Made by a program: the position numbers and the translations under genes. Below the pieces are notes generated by a model. It saw only the letters and a list, made by a program, of their open reading frames with translations. It did no database searches and was not told the DNA's origin. Of a stretch of DNA of 64,000 nt, positions 63,762 through 64,000 are shown piece after piece. This DNA comes from Daphnia carinata (taxonomy: Eukaryota; Arthropoda; Branchiopoda; Diplostraca; Daphniidae), in contig NC_081335.1 of the NCBI RefSeq assembly GCF_022539665.2, positions 434,001 through 498,000 of the forward strand, in the 5' to 3' direction. Every line of letters starts with the position of its first letter. Position 1 is the stretch's first letter.

Positions 63762-64000
63762 CCTTGAACTGCCAACGATAATTTACCTGAAAAACTGAAA
63801 AAAATTTCTCAGCATTATTTATAAAACTCATGTACATACACTAAGTTGCATATACGAAGAGACAAAAGAAAAAAGTTAGAGCATTTACTTCAGAAAAAAG
63901 GAAGTTTTTCTAAAATTCCTTTCGGAGTACCTTGCAACAAGAGCGAACCGATGCTGTATGGATGGAAAATTGGATTACACAAACATACGCACCTTTCGGT
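63762..64000. other. 5' flank of chitin synthase copy 2
   Basis: AT-rich sequence upstream of the apparent start codon. A 5' UTR exon or an upstream coding exon may lie here or outside the window; an acceptor-like GGCAG precedes the ATG at about 63768. Nothing else is recognisable. Confidence 0.4.

Overview
The window is eukaryotic nuclear DNA and reads best as an arthropod, most likely a branchiopod crustacean of the Daphnia type. This is an inference from gene content (two chitin synthases, a chitin deacetylase, an UNC80 channel subunit), from dense packing, from many short 60-100 bp GT-AG introns, and from introns full of A/T homopolymers and CA/GT microsatellites. Nothing bacterial, viral or CRISPR-like is visible.

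Layout. 536-2684 (-) encodes a GABP-beta ankyrin transcription cofactor. 3448-8467 (-) encodes cohesin SMC1, with all ATPase motifs present. 8918-9830 (+) encodes the ATP synthase c-subunit lysine methyltransferase; it is head-to-head with SMC1 and converges on ferrochelatase (9923-11578, -) with only 92 bp between the stop codons. 14230-21067 (-) encodes a DCC/protogenin-type receptor (signal peptide, four Ig and five FN3 domains, one TM helix, long tail). 24311-25647 (+) encodes a PAQR membrane progestin receptor. 26557-45963 (-) is one roughly 19 kb, roughly 45-exon gene for UNC80, the large auxiliary subunit of the NALCN sodium-leak channel.

The right quarter (48-64 kb) is a chitin locus. 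It holds a trypsin-like serine protease (48040-49438, +), chitin synthase copy 1 (50115-54652, -), a membrane-tethered chitin deacetylase (56290-58104, +) and chitin synthase copy 2 (58562-63761, -). Both synthases are divergent paralogs of the insect enzymes but keep the DGD, EDRW, QRRRW and SWGTR motifs. Chitin synthesis and deacetylation are successive steps in building cuticle or peritrophic matrix, and proteolysis has been linked to chitin synthase activation, so a functional cluster is plausible but unproven.

The most unusual signals are in copy 2. It contains a perfect 563-bp tandem duplication (60499-61624) that builds a hybrid exon with an immediate stop. It also has a one-base frameshift near 62131, inside a tract of about 273 bp that is otherwise almost identical to copy 1, which looks like gene conversion. 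The deacetylase between the synthases has Tyr in place of the second histidine of the CE4 metal-binding HxxxH motif. Exon boundaries were read by eye from splice consensus and reading frame; those of UNC80, SMC1 and the synthases are approximate unless stated.
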